A stretch of 26,457 bases of DNA. It comes from a virus. How positions within the stretch are numbered: position 1 is the stretch's first letter; each line of letters opens with the position of its first letter. Below the pieces are notes generated by a model. The model was given only the letters and a program-made list of their open reading frames with translations, was not told the origin of the DNA and made no database searches. Where the stretch lies: the IMG/VR virus record IMGVR_UViG_3300038420_000182, positions 1-26,457 of that record. One strand, written 5' to 3'. The translations under genes and the position numbers were made by a program. This document shows, in pieces, positions 6,886 through 12,792 of this stretch.

Positions 6886-7588
6886 ACTCCTTGTTCTTCC
6901 CTACAAGAAAGGCGGCATCAATGATTATGCCAGCCAAGAGTCCTATCATGAACAGAAGGAGTCCTATGCCCAACAGTTCGCCAAGGGAGAAGGACTGGAC
7001 TGAAGACGCGGTAGACGTATTTGTTGGAGTCACCGTCTGAGTAACTGTGCTTGTGACAGGTGGAAGGGTTGTGGTGACAGTGGTTGTCATTGTTACATTG
7101 CCACCTATCTTGATGAGGACTACTGTGAGAGTAGTCGTTGTCACTGTCCCTGTCTCAGTCTGAGTCTGGGTTTGAGTTACAGTGACATTTTGAGTTTCTG
7201 TCTGAATCTGTGTAGTTGTCACTGTAATTGGCGAGAGCGTCTTTGTGTGAGTCTTAGTCTGAGTTGTGGTCTGAGTTTGGGTTAGGGTTTGGTTCTGAGT
7301 TGTCGTCTCTGTCTGAGTTAGGGTCTGGTTCTGAATCACAGTCTGTGTCTGAGTTTGGGTGATAGTCTGATTCTGTGTTGAGGTCTGAGTCTCGGTATTG
7401 GTTTGTGTCTGTGTCACTGTGGTAGTGGTTGGTGTCGTCACTGTAGACGTTGCTGTAACTGTTACCGTCTTAGTTGGGGTGGTGGATGAAGTGGTCGTGC
7501 AAGCCAATACAGGAGCAAGACTGAGGGTCAACGCAAGAGCGATGAGCGTCAGGACTATGGCGTAGGATGCGAGACTCTTCGACCTCAT
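6878..7588 (-). CDS. Thr/Gln-rich mucin-like surface protein with C-terminal TM anchor
   Basis: A 236-residue protein with a signal peptide (basic MRSK, hydrophobic core 8-25, PVLAC at 26-30), a stalk of about 170 residues made almost wholly of Thr, Gln, Val, Ser and Asn, then a C-terminal membrane segment (about 203-228) and a short charged tail. The stalk has about six N-glycosylation sequons (NQT three times, NVT twice, NTS) and many Thr sites for O-glycosylation. It should stand on the outside of the cell or virion membrane. The ORF is open to 7642, but the A/T box at 7611-7619 is centred exactly 27 nt before the ATG at 7588, which gives a proper signal peptide. It may be an adhesin, a decoy or a surface-exclusion factor; the sequence does not say which. 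Confidence 0.82.
   Translation of the reverse strand: MRSKSLASYAIVLTLIALALTLSLAPVLACTTTSSTTPTKTVTVTATSTVTTPTTTTVTQTQTNTETQTSTQNQTITQTQTQTVIQNQTLTQTETTTQNQTLTQTQTTTQTKTHTKTLSPITVTTTQIQTETQNVTVTQTQTQTETGTVTTTTLTVVLIKIGGNVTMTTTVTTTLPPVTSTVTQTVTPTNTSTASSVQSFSLGELLGIGLLLFMIGLLAGIIIDAAFLVGKNKESR
7130..7480 (-). repeat. Degenerate short tandem repeats coding the Thr/Gln stalk
   Basis: The plus strand shows many copies of CTGAGT/TCTGAGT-like units alternating with GGTTCTGA and GTTGTGGT. They encode TQT and NQT units of the stalk. Boundaries are approximate. Such tracts change length easily by slippage or recombination. Confidence 0.7.
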
Positions 7589-7610
7589 AGCATATCCCTT
7601 GCTTCTAGGG

Positions 7611-7619
7611 TTTATAAAC
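7611..7619 (-). promoter_or_regulatory. TATA box of the stalk-protein gene
   Basis: Reads GTTTATAAA on the minus strand, centred 27 nt before the ATG at 7588. Confidence 0.7.
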
Positions 7620-7626
7620 ATTGTGG

Positions 7627-8001
7627 CTATATGAACCAACAAATTAATCGCACGTTATGGTCTTGGTATATCTCTCCCAAGACACCCATAAGAGAGAAGA
7701 CCACCGACCACCCCTTCACTATCTCCTTGACTTTGAAGACTTGGGCGATTTCAGAGGGCCGAATCCAAGTATCGAAGTGCGCCCATTCCTTGTCCTTGTC
7801 GTAGTCAAAGGCCACTTCGTCAGAAATGTCGTGCGGCATACCCCTGTTGCTGGCAATGGGCTTGACGGCCTTAAGGTTGTCCACATCGAACAGGACGGCG
7901 GTTACGTCTGGGGCTTGAGGGATAAGGGCTGTGATTCTCATGACAGAGTGCCAGTAGTTGTCGGCTTCACGGATTTCAATCCAGCCTTTGCAAATCTTCA
8001 C
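7627..8001 (-). CDS. Conserved-looking protein of unknown function
   Basis: A 124-residue protein that begins at GTG. It has alternating beta and helical stretches, aromatic residues and an ordinary amino-acid mix, which favours it over the overlapping plus-strand ORF. No catalytic motif or metal ligands stand out; D/H/E residues in its middle (PHDISDEVAFDYDKDKEW, about 56-73) are clustered but match nothing I know. A stop lies in frame just upstream, so the start is confined to GTG 8001 or a non-standard codon before it. The A/T box at 8032-8040 predicts a leader of about 6-8 nt. It ends just before the promoter of the stalk-protein gene. Confidence 0.7.
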   Translation of the reverse strand: MKICKGWIEIREADNYWHSVMRITALIPQAPDVTAVLFDVDNLKAVKPIASNRGMPHDISDEVAFDYDKDKEWAHFDTWIRPSEIAQVFKVKEIVKGWSVVFSLMGVLGEIYQDHNVRLICWFI

Positions 8002-8031
8002 AAGAATCTATACTTGTGTAGGATTTTGGAC

Positions 8032-8052
8032 TATATAAACATTTTATAAACC
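8032..8052 (-). promoter_or_regulatory. TATA boxes upstream of the unknown protein
   Basis: Two A/T boxes, 8032-8040 (GTTTATATA on the minus strand) and 8044-8052 (TTTATAAAA-like), lie 35 and 47 nt before the GTG at 8001. The nearer is the more likely one. Confidence 0.45.
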
Positions 8053-8068
8053 TTCTATGGAGTAAACT

Positions 8069-8086
8069 GGAAAAAAAGAGAAAGAG
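8069..8086 (-). terminator. Poly-T terminator after the small membrane protein
   Basis: On the minus strand, about 10 nt after the stop at 8097, the sequence is CTCTTTCTCTTTTTTTCC. The run of seven T (8071-8077) without a strong hairpin fits an archaeal U-tract terminator. Confidence 0.6.
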
Positions 8087-8096
8087 GGCTAGTTGT

Positions 8097-8330
8097 CTAT
8101 GCAGACTTGATTGCCCTCTTTACAAATGGGACGAAGAACCCTGCGGTTGCGCCTAGCGCACCAAGGGTGGCGAGAGGGTTGCCTACAAAGGGTATCTGCG
8201 ATAGATAGCCCATGAAGTAGCCAACAACGCTTCCGCCGATGCCGCCCACTACGGCAAACTCAAGGGCCGAAAGGATGAACATCACCCTGTCCTTGAGGTA
8301 GTCGGTTATCTCTGTTGAGGTTACGGACAT
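8097..8330 (-). CDS. Small membrane protein, two TM segments, Gly-rich
   Basis: A 77-residue protein. A short polar N-terminus (about 1-14) is followed by hydrophobic segments near residues 17-43 and 50-68; both contain small residues (GGIGGSVVG, GALGATAG) that permit tight helix packing, and the C-terminus is basic (KRAIKSA). Such two-TM proteins with a positive tail are often holin-like or pore-forming in viruses, but this is inference. The start is well fixed by an A/T box centred 26-27 nt upstream, and a poly-T terminator follows, so it is a single-gene transcript. Confidence 0.78.
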   Translation of the reverse strand: MSVTSTEITDYLKDRVMFILSALEFAVVGGIGGSVVGYFMGYLSQIPFVGNPLATLGALGATAGFFVPFVKRAIKSA

Positions 8331-8350
8331 AGCATACCCTTCGATTCCAT

Positions 8351-8360
8351 GTCTTATAAG
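8351..8360 (-). promoter_or_regulatory. TATA box of the small membrane protein
   Basis: Reads CTTATAAG on the minus strand, centred 26-27 nt before the ATG at 8330. Confidence 0.7.
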
Positions 8361-8374
8361 GGTTCTCTTTTAAA

Positions 8375-8393
8375 GGGTATATAGTATATCCCC
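8375..8393. promoter_or_regulatory. Imperfect inverted repeat, possible operator
   Basis: GGGTATATAGTATATCCCC is symmetric in 8 of 9 positions about G8384. It lies just upstream of the TATA box at 8351-8360 and resembles the perfect palindrome at 18972-18985 (shared GGG-ATAT-CCC pattern). Repressor binding is inference. Confidence 0.35.
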
Positions 8394-9895
8394 TATCCTG
8401 TAAGAATTGCATCTTTACAACGGAAACTGAAGGGAATTTGCAACTTGAGTGGAGTCTTCTTGGTGCTGTATTCGGAAGGAATTTGGTCTACGCCTTTGAT
8501 TCCCAAAGCCTTTACCAAGTCCTCTATAGGCCAAGTCTCGTCCACGACATTCAGTTCCACATCATCCACTACATTGGTGATGATGTTGAGGACAGTCCTA
8601 TCCGACTCCTCTCCTCTATACCATATAAAGCCCAGACCCTCTGCCAGCATCCCCATATCGGACTGCTCGAAGTTGTCTGAAATCTCATCCCCGTAGTCGC
8701 CCTCTGCCGTGAAAGAGGTCTTGAAAAAGACATTGATAGACTTGTCGGCTCCCACAACTACCATGACCTTCTCGTTCTCATCGTTGAGATAGCCAGCCAC
8801 ATCCCCTGTGCTGGCTGTCGGGGTGACAGGGTGCATATGGACTGTGCCTACCAACTCCTCTCCTTCATGAAGTTGCTCGTTAGGCTCCAAAACTATCTCT
8901 CTATCCTTGCCAAACTGCTCCCCTACAACTCCCAAGTCACCGTGTTTAGCCTTGATAAGAAAGCCACCCGCTTCGTTGTCGTTGGTCGTGGAGTATTCAA
9001 TCATCATCATGAGGTCGTTGTAGAGCCTTTCAGGTATCTCAACCTTGTCTGGAACGTCCAGCCCATCGGCTGTAACGTGCTGAGACGTAGGCTCTGTAGG
9101 CTCGGCTGGCTCTGGGATGTCAGGGTCTTTATCAAGTTCCTTGTCTGGATTGCTAGGGTCTGGCTCTCCTTTCTCTGGAATCCAATCTCCTGTTTCATCG
9201 GTGCAACCTTCACAATCCCCACAATCACAGGGGCCACCATAGTCACAATTAGGGTCTTTACAATCAGGGCCACAACCTTCTGGTTTCTCTTCATAGTTCT
9301 CTGTCCCTTTCTCTTCATCCTCATCGAGTTCATCATCGTTGTGCTCGTTCACTGTCTTGTCGTGACGATAGCACCATGCGTTCTGCCCCTCTTCTGGCTT
9401 GTAGTGCTTCCCACTCTCGTAGACACCACCCGTCCCATCGCACTTGTCGCAATCAGAGTCACCTATCTTTCCTGTCCCGTTGCACTTGGGACAGTCGAAA
9501 GTCCACCCGCCTATCCCTTCCTCATTCTTGGCGTGGCCGTAATACTTCCTACCCTCATGGGTGTGATACTCTTCTACAGGGTCAATCAGTTCGTGACAGA
9601 ACTCGCACCTGAAGTAGTCCATCTCCTCTTCGCTCCGTTCTAATGGAGAACGGCCAGAAATCACATCGTTCCACAACTCTTCGTGGGCCATGTCCAGATT
9701 GTCTATCTGCTTCTGAAGGTTGGCAATCTGAGCCTCATAGCTCTCTATCTCTGTGGCTTTGGGTAGGGGTGGCCCACCTGTCTTAGTCTGTGGGTTTGGA
9801 ACCTGCTCGTTGAACTTCTCAATGTTGGGATAGTTCTTCTGCCCTACCTTCGGGGCAGGTTCGTGAGGCTCTGCTGGCTGATAGGGCGGTTGCAT
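8393..9895 (-). CDS. JAMM (JAB1/MPN) domain protein with N-terminal zinc modules
   Basis: A 500-residue protein. The N-terminal part has a Pro-rich segment, a short coiled coil (about 48-80), CEFC (97-100), DnaJ-like knuckles CPKCNGTG and CDKCDGTG (135-156) and a Cys cluster (208-231). After an acidic Pro/Asp/Glu linker comes a JAMM metalloprotease-like domain with E308, HMHP (H353, H355), S362 and D365. JAMM enzymes cleave isopeptide or peptide bonds using zinc; in tailed phages relatives take part in tail assembly. The HxH-to-Ser spacing is six instead of the usual seven residues. The ORF could start at GTG 9913, but the A/T box at 9920-9929 is 29-30 nt before the ATG at 9895. The zinc modules match those of the ATPase at 1880-3889, so the two may work in one complex (inference). 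Confidence 0.85.
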   Translation of the reverse strand: MQPPYQPAEPHEPAPKVGQKNYPNIEKFNEQVPNPQTKTGGPPLPKATEIESYEAQIANLQKQIDNLDMAHEELWNDVISGRSPLERSEEEMDYFRCEFCHELIDPVEEYHTHEGRKYYGHAKNEEGIGGWTFDCPKCNGTGKIGDSDCDKCDGTGGVYESGKHYKPEEGQNAWCYRHDKTVNEHNDDELDEDEEKGTENYEEKPEGCGPDCKDPNCDYGGPCDCGDCEGCTDETGDWIPEKGEPDPSNPDKELDKDPDIPEPAEPTEPTSQHVTADGLDVPDKVEIPERLYNDLMMMIEYSTTNDNEAGGFLIKAKHGDLGVVGEQFGKDREIVLEPNEQLHEGEELVGTVHMHPVTPTASTGDVAGYLNDENEKVMVVVGADKSINVFFKTSFTAEGDYGDEISDNFEQSDMGMLAEGLGFIWYRGEESDRTVLNIITNVVDDVELNVVDETWPIEDLVKALGIKGVDQIPSEYSTKKTPLKLQIPFSFRCKDAILTG

Positions 9896-9919
9896 ACTAC
9901 ATGGATTTAGCACTACCGA

Positions 9920-9929
9920 CTATTTAAAG
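9920..9929 (-). promoter_or_regulatory. TATA box of the JAMM protein gene
   Basis: Reads CTTTAAATAG on the minus strand, centred 29-30 nt before the ATG at 9895 and only 12 nt from the alternative GTG at 9913. Confidence 0.6.
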
Positions 9930-9954
9930 GTGTCAGAAAGAAGAGGCCCAAGCC

Positions 9955-10794
9955 TTACTTCTGAGGCTTGAGCGCGTATAGAGTCTTGTTCTCTTGGTCG
10001 GAGTGGCTCTTATCCAGAAGAGGCAGGACATCCGCAAACGTAAGTTTGAGATTGTTCTCAACATACATCTTCACTTGGTCTTCCGCTACAGGGTTGCCTT
10101 TGCCTACAGCGTTCATCCAAGTCTGAAGAGCCGTGAGTTTGGGTGCAGGTATCATCCCTGTGTTTGGTGAGACGAGTGGGTTGGGTAGACCTTCTGGCCC
10201 CTCTCCAAGTGGGAACTTGGCCGCTTCTGCCAGCGTTGACTTGGTGATTCGCTCCCCTATCGTCTCTGGAACGCTGTCTCTGATGTCGGAGACCACCTTA
10301 AGGTCTCTCACCATTATGACTGGCGTTTGACCCTTGACCTCTCCCTTCACCTTTTGGTCTCTCAAAGCCGTGACATTGCCCTTGATGGCCACAACTTTGC
10401 CTATCAGAGCGTTGCCATCGGTGAGTTTGTAACCGAAAGGTGGGAAGTCCAGTATGGCCTTTGTAGTCTCGTCTCCGGCCAGTATAGACCATCTTGGGAG
10501 TTTGGTTGCGACTCTCTGTGTGTTGCATCTCTGGCTAGGACAGTCGAAAACGACGCCCTCTTCCATGCCGTCTTTCTTTGTGAAACAAGTCGGGCATCCT
10601 ATGTAGAAAGATTCGTTCAGAATCCTTACAATAAGGACTTCGGCTCCGTTCACGAACTCTCCCTCTATCAGACCACTGAGGTCTTTCTTTGGATTGAGTT
10701 CTGCGTAGACTGTGCGGATTGCTTCTGGATTGCCCTCATATCGCTTGAGAGCAGGGACTTTCTTGAGGATTTCCTCAATCGTTAGTTGTGTCAT
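9955..10794 (-). CDS. RPA-like single-stranded DNA-binding protein (OB fold with zinc finger)
   Basis: A 279-residue protein with the features of archaeal RPA: a beta-rich OB-fold region in which a four-Cys zinc finger is inserted (C67, C70, C85, C90; FYIGCPTCF...FDCPSQRC), followed by the usual RWSILAGDETTKAILDFPP stretch (about 101-119) where RPA proteins carry a 'D-x-T' segment, and a second beta strand set ending near 165. The last 100 residues are helical and may bind partners. It should coat single-stranded DNA during replication by the PolB and primase encoded nearby. The ATG overlaps the stop of the upstream gene by 4 nt, and an A/T box at 10817-10825 is centred 27 nt upstream, so it can be expressed both in the operon and alone. 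Confidence 0.8.
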   Translation of the reverse strand: MTQLTIEEILKKVPALKRYEGNPEAIRTVYAELNPKKDLSGLIEGEFVNGAEVLIVRILNESFYIGCPTCFTKKDGMEEGVVFDCPSQRCNTQRVATKLPRWSILAGDETTKAILDFPPFGYKLTDGNALIGKVVAIKGNVTALRDQKVKGEVKGQTPVIMVRDLKVVSDIRDSVPETIGERITKSTLAEAAKFPLGEGPEGLPNPLVSPNTGMIPAPKLTALQTWMNAVGKGNPVAEDQVKMYVENNLKLTFADVLPLLDKSHSDQENKTLYALKPQK

Positions 10795-11087
10795 GGCTTA
10801 CCCTCTGTCTTGACGCTATTTAAGGATTCAGGCTCCTCACCTGTCCCATGACAGTCTGGGCAAGGGATGAAGTAGGGTGAATGCACTTCGTCTGGGAGAA
10901 AGGTGATGAGTTGTCCATGACCACGACACTTCTTGCATTTCAACGCTTCCTTCTTTGCAAGGGCTTCAAGAGTTAATGCAATCGCCTCTATCTCTTCACC
11001 TGTAAGTAGGTCAAACTCTCCAAACCTCAGAACAGTTGCAAGCCTCTTCAGTTGCATTTCATCCAGTATTGATGTCTCTATTGCCAT
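10791..11087 (-). CDS. Small protein with DnaJ-type zinc knuckles
   Basis: A 98-residue protein: a helical N-terminal half (about 1-48) and a zinc module CKKCRGHG (about 51-58) plus CPDCHGTG (about 75-82), the CxxCxGxG pattern of the DnaJ central domain. Only two knuckles are present, enough for one zinc ion. No J domain is present, so it is not a DnaJ chaperone. No A/T box sits at the expected distance from the ATG; it follows the stop of the 46-residue gene by 3 nt, so it should be translated from the same mRNA. It overlaps the RPA-like gene by 4 nt. It may be a replication accessory protein (inference from context). Confidence 0.78.
   Translation of the reverse strand: MAIETSILDEMQLKRLATVLRFGEFDLLTGEEIEAIALTLEALAKKEALKCKKCRGHGQLITFLPDEVHSPYFIPCPDCHGTGEEPESLNSVKTEGKP
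10817..10825 (-). promoter_or_regulatory. Internal TATA box of the RPA-like gene
   Basis: Reads CCTTAAATA on the minus strand within the 3' part of the preceding gene, centred 27 nt before the ATG at 10794. Confidence 0.65.
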
Positions 11088-11090
11088 GTC

Positions 11091-11231
11091 TTATACCTCT
11101 ATATGTGCGCCAAGACAACAGCCACACATCGGACAGTCTGCTAGAAGCGCAACTAAGAAAGCGGCCTCTTCAAAGGAGAGAGCGCATGGATGAATCCTAC
11201 AAGCGTAATAGGTCTCTTGGTCAGGTCTCAT
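11091..11231 (-). CDS. Very small Cys-rich protein (46 residues)
   Basis: A short ORF that is easily missed. It encodes 46 residues with a C-x4-C pair including His (CRIHPC, residues 11-16), a helical middle (EEAAFLVALLAD) and CPMCGCC (33-39), consistent with one bound zinc ion. The ATG at 11231 lies 28 nt from the centre of an A/T box at 11255-11264, the standard leaderless spacing in this window. Its stop is 3 nt before the ATG of the DnaJ-knuckle protein, which lacks a promoter of its own. The arrangement makes it the first gene of a three-gene operon with that protein and the RPA-like gene. Function unknown. Confidence 0.7.
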   Translation of the reverse strand: MRPDQETYYACRIHPCALSFEEAAFLVALLADCPMCGCCLGAHIEV

Positions 11232-11254
11232 ATCCGCATCCCTACGGGACATGG

Positions 11255-11264
11255 CTTATTAAGG
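11255..11264 (-). promoter_or_regulatory. TATA box of the 46-residue gene operon
   Basis: Reads CCTTAATAAG on the minus strand, overlapping the stop codon of the endonuclease VII gene, centred 28 nt before the ATG at 11231. Confidence 0.65.
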
Positions 11265-11789
11265 ATTCTGTATGATAAGGTGTGGACTCTTGAGGAAGCG
11301 ATGCAAACGAGATAACGAAACATTCTGATTTTCCAAAAGACCTATCAAAGTATTGCATTTTCTACATAAGAGACCTCTAATCCGTCCAGTCTTATGGTCA
11401 TGGTCTACATCTGGACTCTTCTCAAAAACTCGGCTACACAAAAGACATCTGTTGTTCTGGACTGAACGAAGTCTGTTATAGTCGTCTAAAGAAATCCCAT
11501 ACCTTGCTTGTAGTCTGTAATCTCGTTGTCTTTCTGGGTGCGCTTGCCGATATTGCTTCTGTGTTTTGAACAACGCCTCTTTCTCGTCTTCTGATAACTT
11601 GATATAGTCGGCTCTTCGTTTTGCAGTGATTTCGTCCTTCTTTCCCTCATAGCGTTCTTTATCCTTGAGAAGACTTGTGCTTTTATGGGTTTGATAATAC
11701 TGTTTGGAATAGAGAACTAACTCTTCTTTGTGCGACTCTCTATACCTCTGATTGTAACTCTTCTTATTCTCTAAATTAGCATAGGGCAT
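11259..11789 (-). CDS. Recombination endonuclease VII
   Basis: A 176-residue protein. The N-terminal 95 residues are basic and helical with Tyr/Lys/Arg-rich repeats; the C-terminal half has the endonuclease VII signature: YGISLDDYNRL (97-107), zinc ligands C115-x2-C118 and C142-x2-C145, catalytic VDHDHKTGRIRGLLC (128-142) and N146. The T4 enzyme of 157 residues resolves Holliday junctions and branches before packaging; the same fold is also common in free-standing homing nucleases, and the long basic N-terminus would suit DNA targeting. The A/T box at 11811-11820 is centred 27 nt before the ATG at 11789. It has its own promoter among replication genes. Confidence 0.9.
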   Translation of the reverse strand: MPYANLENKKSYNQRYRESHKEELVLYSKQYYQTHKSTSLLKDKERYEGKKDEITAKRRADYIKLSEDEKEALFKTQKQYRQAHPERQRDYRLQARYGISLDDYNRLRSVQNNRCLLCSRVFEKSPDVDHDHKTGRIRGLLCRKCNTLIGLLENQNVSLSRLHRFLKSPHLIIQNP

Positions 11790-11810
11790 ATACAGAAATA
11801 TACACTTTCA

Positions 11811-11820
11811 CTTATTTAAA
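11811..11820 (-). promoter_or_regulatory. TATA box of the endonuclease VII gene
   Basis: Reads TTTAAATAAG on the minus strand, overlapping the 3' end of the primase gene and centred 27 nt before the ATG at 11789. Confidence 0.65.
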
Positions 11821-12550
11821 TCTTTCTAAGAAGTTCGTGGGGAGACCGTAAGAATATCTTATAGTCCAAGGGTTCTATGGGCCTCTCATATAGCCTCAGA
11901 AAGTCGTCCTTGAAGTTGGTCGGAAACTGGCTATATCTCAGAATCTCAGTCATATTCATCTCAGGTCGGATGGGAACCTTCCAGCGTATCGGGGTAGGGA
12001 AGTCGGGGTCTATAGAATGCTTGGTCAGAGTTATGCGACAGATTCTATCCAGACTGATGAAGGTGCGCTTGTCAATCAAATATTGGAGCCAAGTGCTCAA
12101 GTTCCAATAGAGCGTCTCCCTATGCTCACGCAACTCACCATAAGTCGTAGGAACTATGTGGACATAAAAGTGGAAGCCCTTGCCAGCACTGAAGAAGAGT
12201 TCCATATTGGGCCAGAACCGCTTGGCGAAGAAGCGGCCCTTTTCCCATATAGACTCCAAAGTGTCCTTCTTACCCTCTTCGTTCTCTCGCACATCCATAT
12301 CAAGAAAGAGCCGCCTTATGATGACATCCTGTTTCTGCTCCTCAGTCCATTCCTTGGTCACGGTTGGCACATAGAACGGGAAGTAAGCGTCATCTACATC
12401 GGCCAACTTCCCAAGGATATATTCATAGTAGTCGGCTTGGGTCTGGGCCTTATACCTGTATAACCCTATGTTGTCAGATGGGAAGGTGGAGAAGTCTCTG
12501 TCCCACCATTTTCGGCAAGTCTCTAAGAAAGGAAGGCTCATGCCCACCAT
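11816..12550 (-). CDS. Archaeo-eukaryotic primase catalytic subunit (PriS-like)
   Basis: A 244-residue protein with the three motifs of archaeo-eukaryotic primases: LFLDMDV (D84, D86; metal binding), FFSAGKGFHFYV (119-130, with H127, nucleotide binding), and a later Asp segment SLDRICRI (D168) followed by LTKHSI. It would lay down primers for the PolB encoded at 16588. It lacks a zinc stem insert and is shorter than cellular PriS, close to a minimal core. Two starts are possible: ATG 12550, and ATG 12541 which has AGGTGG 9 nt upstream. The gene overlaps the zinc-ribbon gene by 13 nt and belongs to the helicase operon. Confidence 0.82.
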   Translation of the reverse strand: MVGMSLPFLETCRKWWDRDFSTFPSDNIGLYRYKAQTQADYYEYILGKLADVDDAYFPFYVPTVTKEWTEEQKQDVIIRRLFLDMDVRENEEGKKDTLESIWEKGRFFAKRFWPNMELFFSAGKGFHFYVHIVPTTYGELREHRETLYWNLSTWLQYLIDKRTFISLDRICRITLTKHSIDPDFPTPIRWKVPIRPEMNMTEILRYSQFPTNFKDDFLRLYERPIEPLDYKIFLRSPHELLRKI

Positions 12551-12792
12551 CCACCTGTCGAGTGCTTCCGCATCTCCTCAATTTCCTCTAAGGTTGGGTT
12601 CCTTACAACGAAGCCGCACATCCAACACTTCCATTCGGCAAAAGGAATGTCGTAACTGAGGAAGTCGAACCATATGAATCCATCTGCCGCAATCACAAGA
12701 CCGTCTGCTCCACATTGAGGACAGTAACCCAAGAAAGGGCTATACTGCCGCCACCAGAAGGGGTCAGGAGAGGGTGTATTCGATACTGGCAA
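12538..12792 (-). CDS. Zinc-ribbon protein between helicase and primase, TTG start
   Basis: An 84-residue protein with a zinc ribbon: YCPQCGAD (C24, C27) and KCWMCGF (about C56, C59), aromatic-rich between. The only practical start is TTG 12792, and AAGGTGAT at 12798-12805, an excellent match to the archaeal Shine-Dalgarno, stands 5 nt before it. The gene overlaps the helicase gene by 29 nt and the primase gene by 13 nt. The position suggests a small subunit linking helicase and primase or a zinc domain of the primase encoded separately; this is inference. Confidence 0.75.
   Translation of the reverse strand: MPVSNTPSPDPFWWRQYSPFLGYCPQCGADGLVIAADGFIWFDFLSYDIPFAEWKCWMCGFVVRNPTLEEIEEMRKHSTGGWWA

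Noticed and set aside
7657-8049. 130-codon plus-strand ORF opposite the 124-residue protein
   Set aside because: No TATA box or Shine-Dalgarno at its start; the minus-strand frame has a more ordinary protein composition and fits the transcription direction of its neighbours. Some doubt remains.
8831-9643. 270-codon plus-strand ORF within the JAMM gene
   Set aside because: It is antisense to a gene with clear JAMM and zinc motifs and has a shadow composition (Val/Ile/Phe-rich, no motifs).
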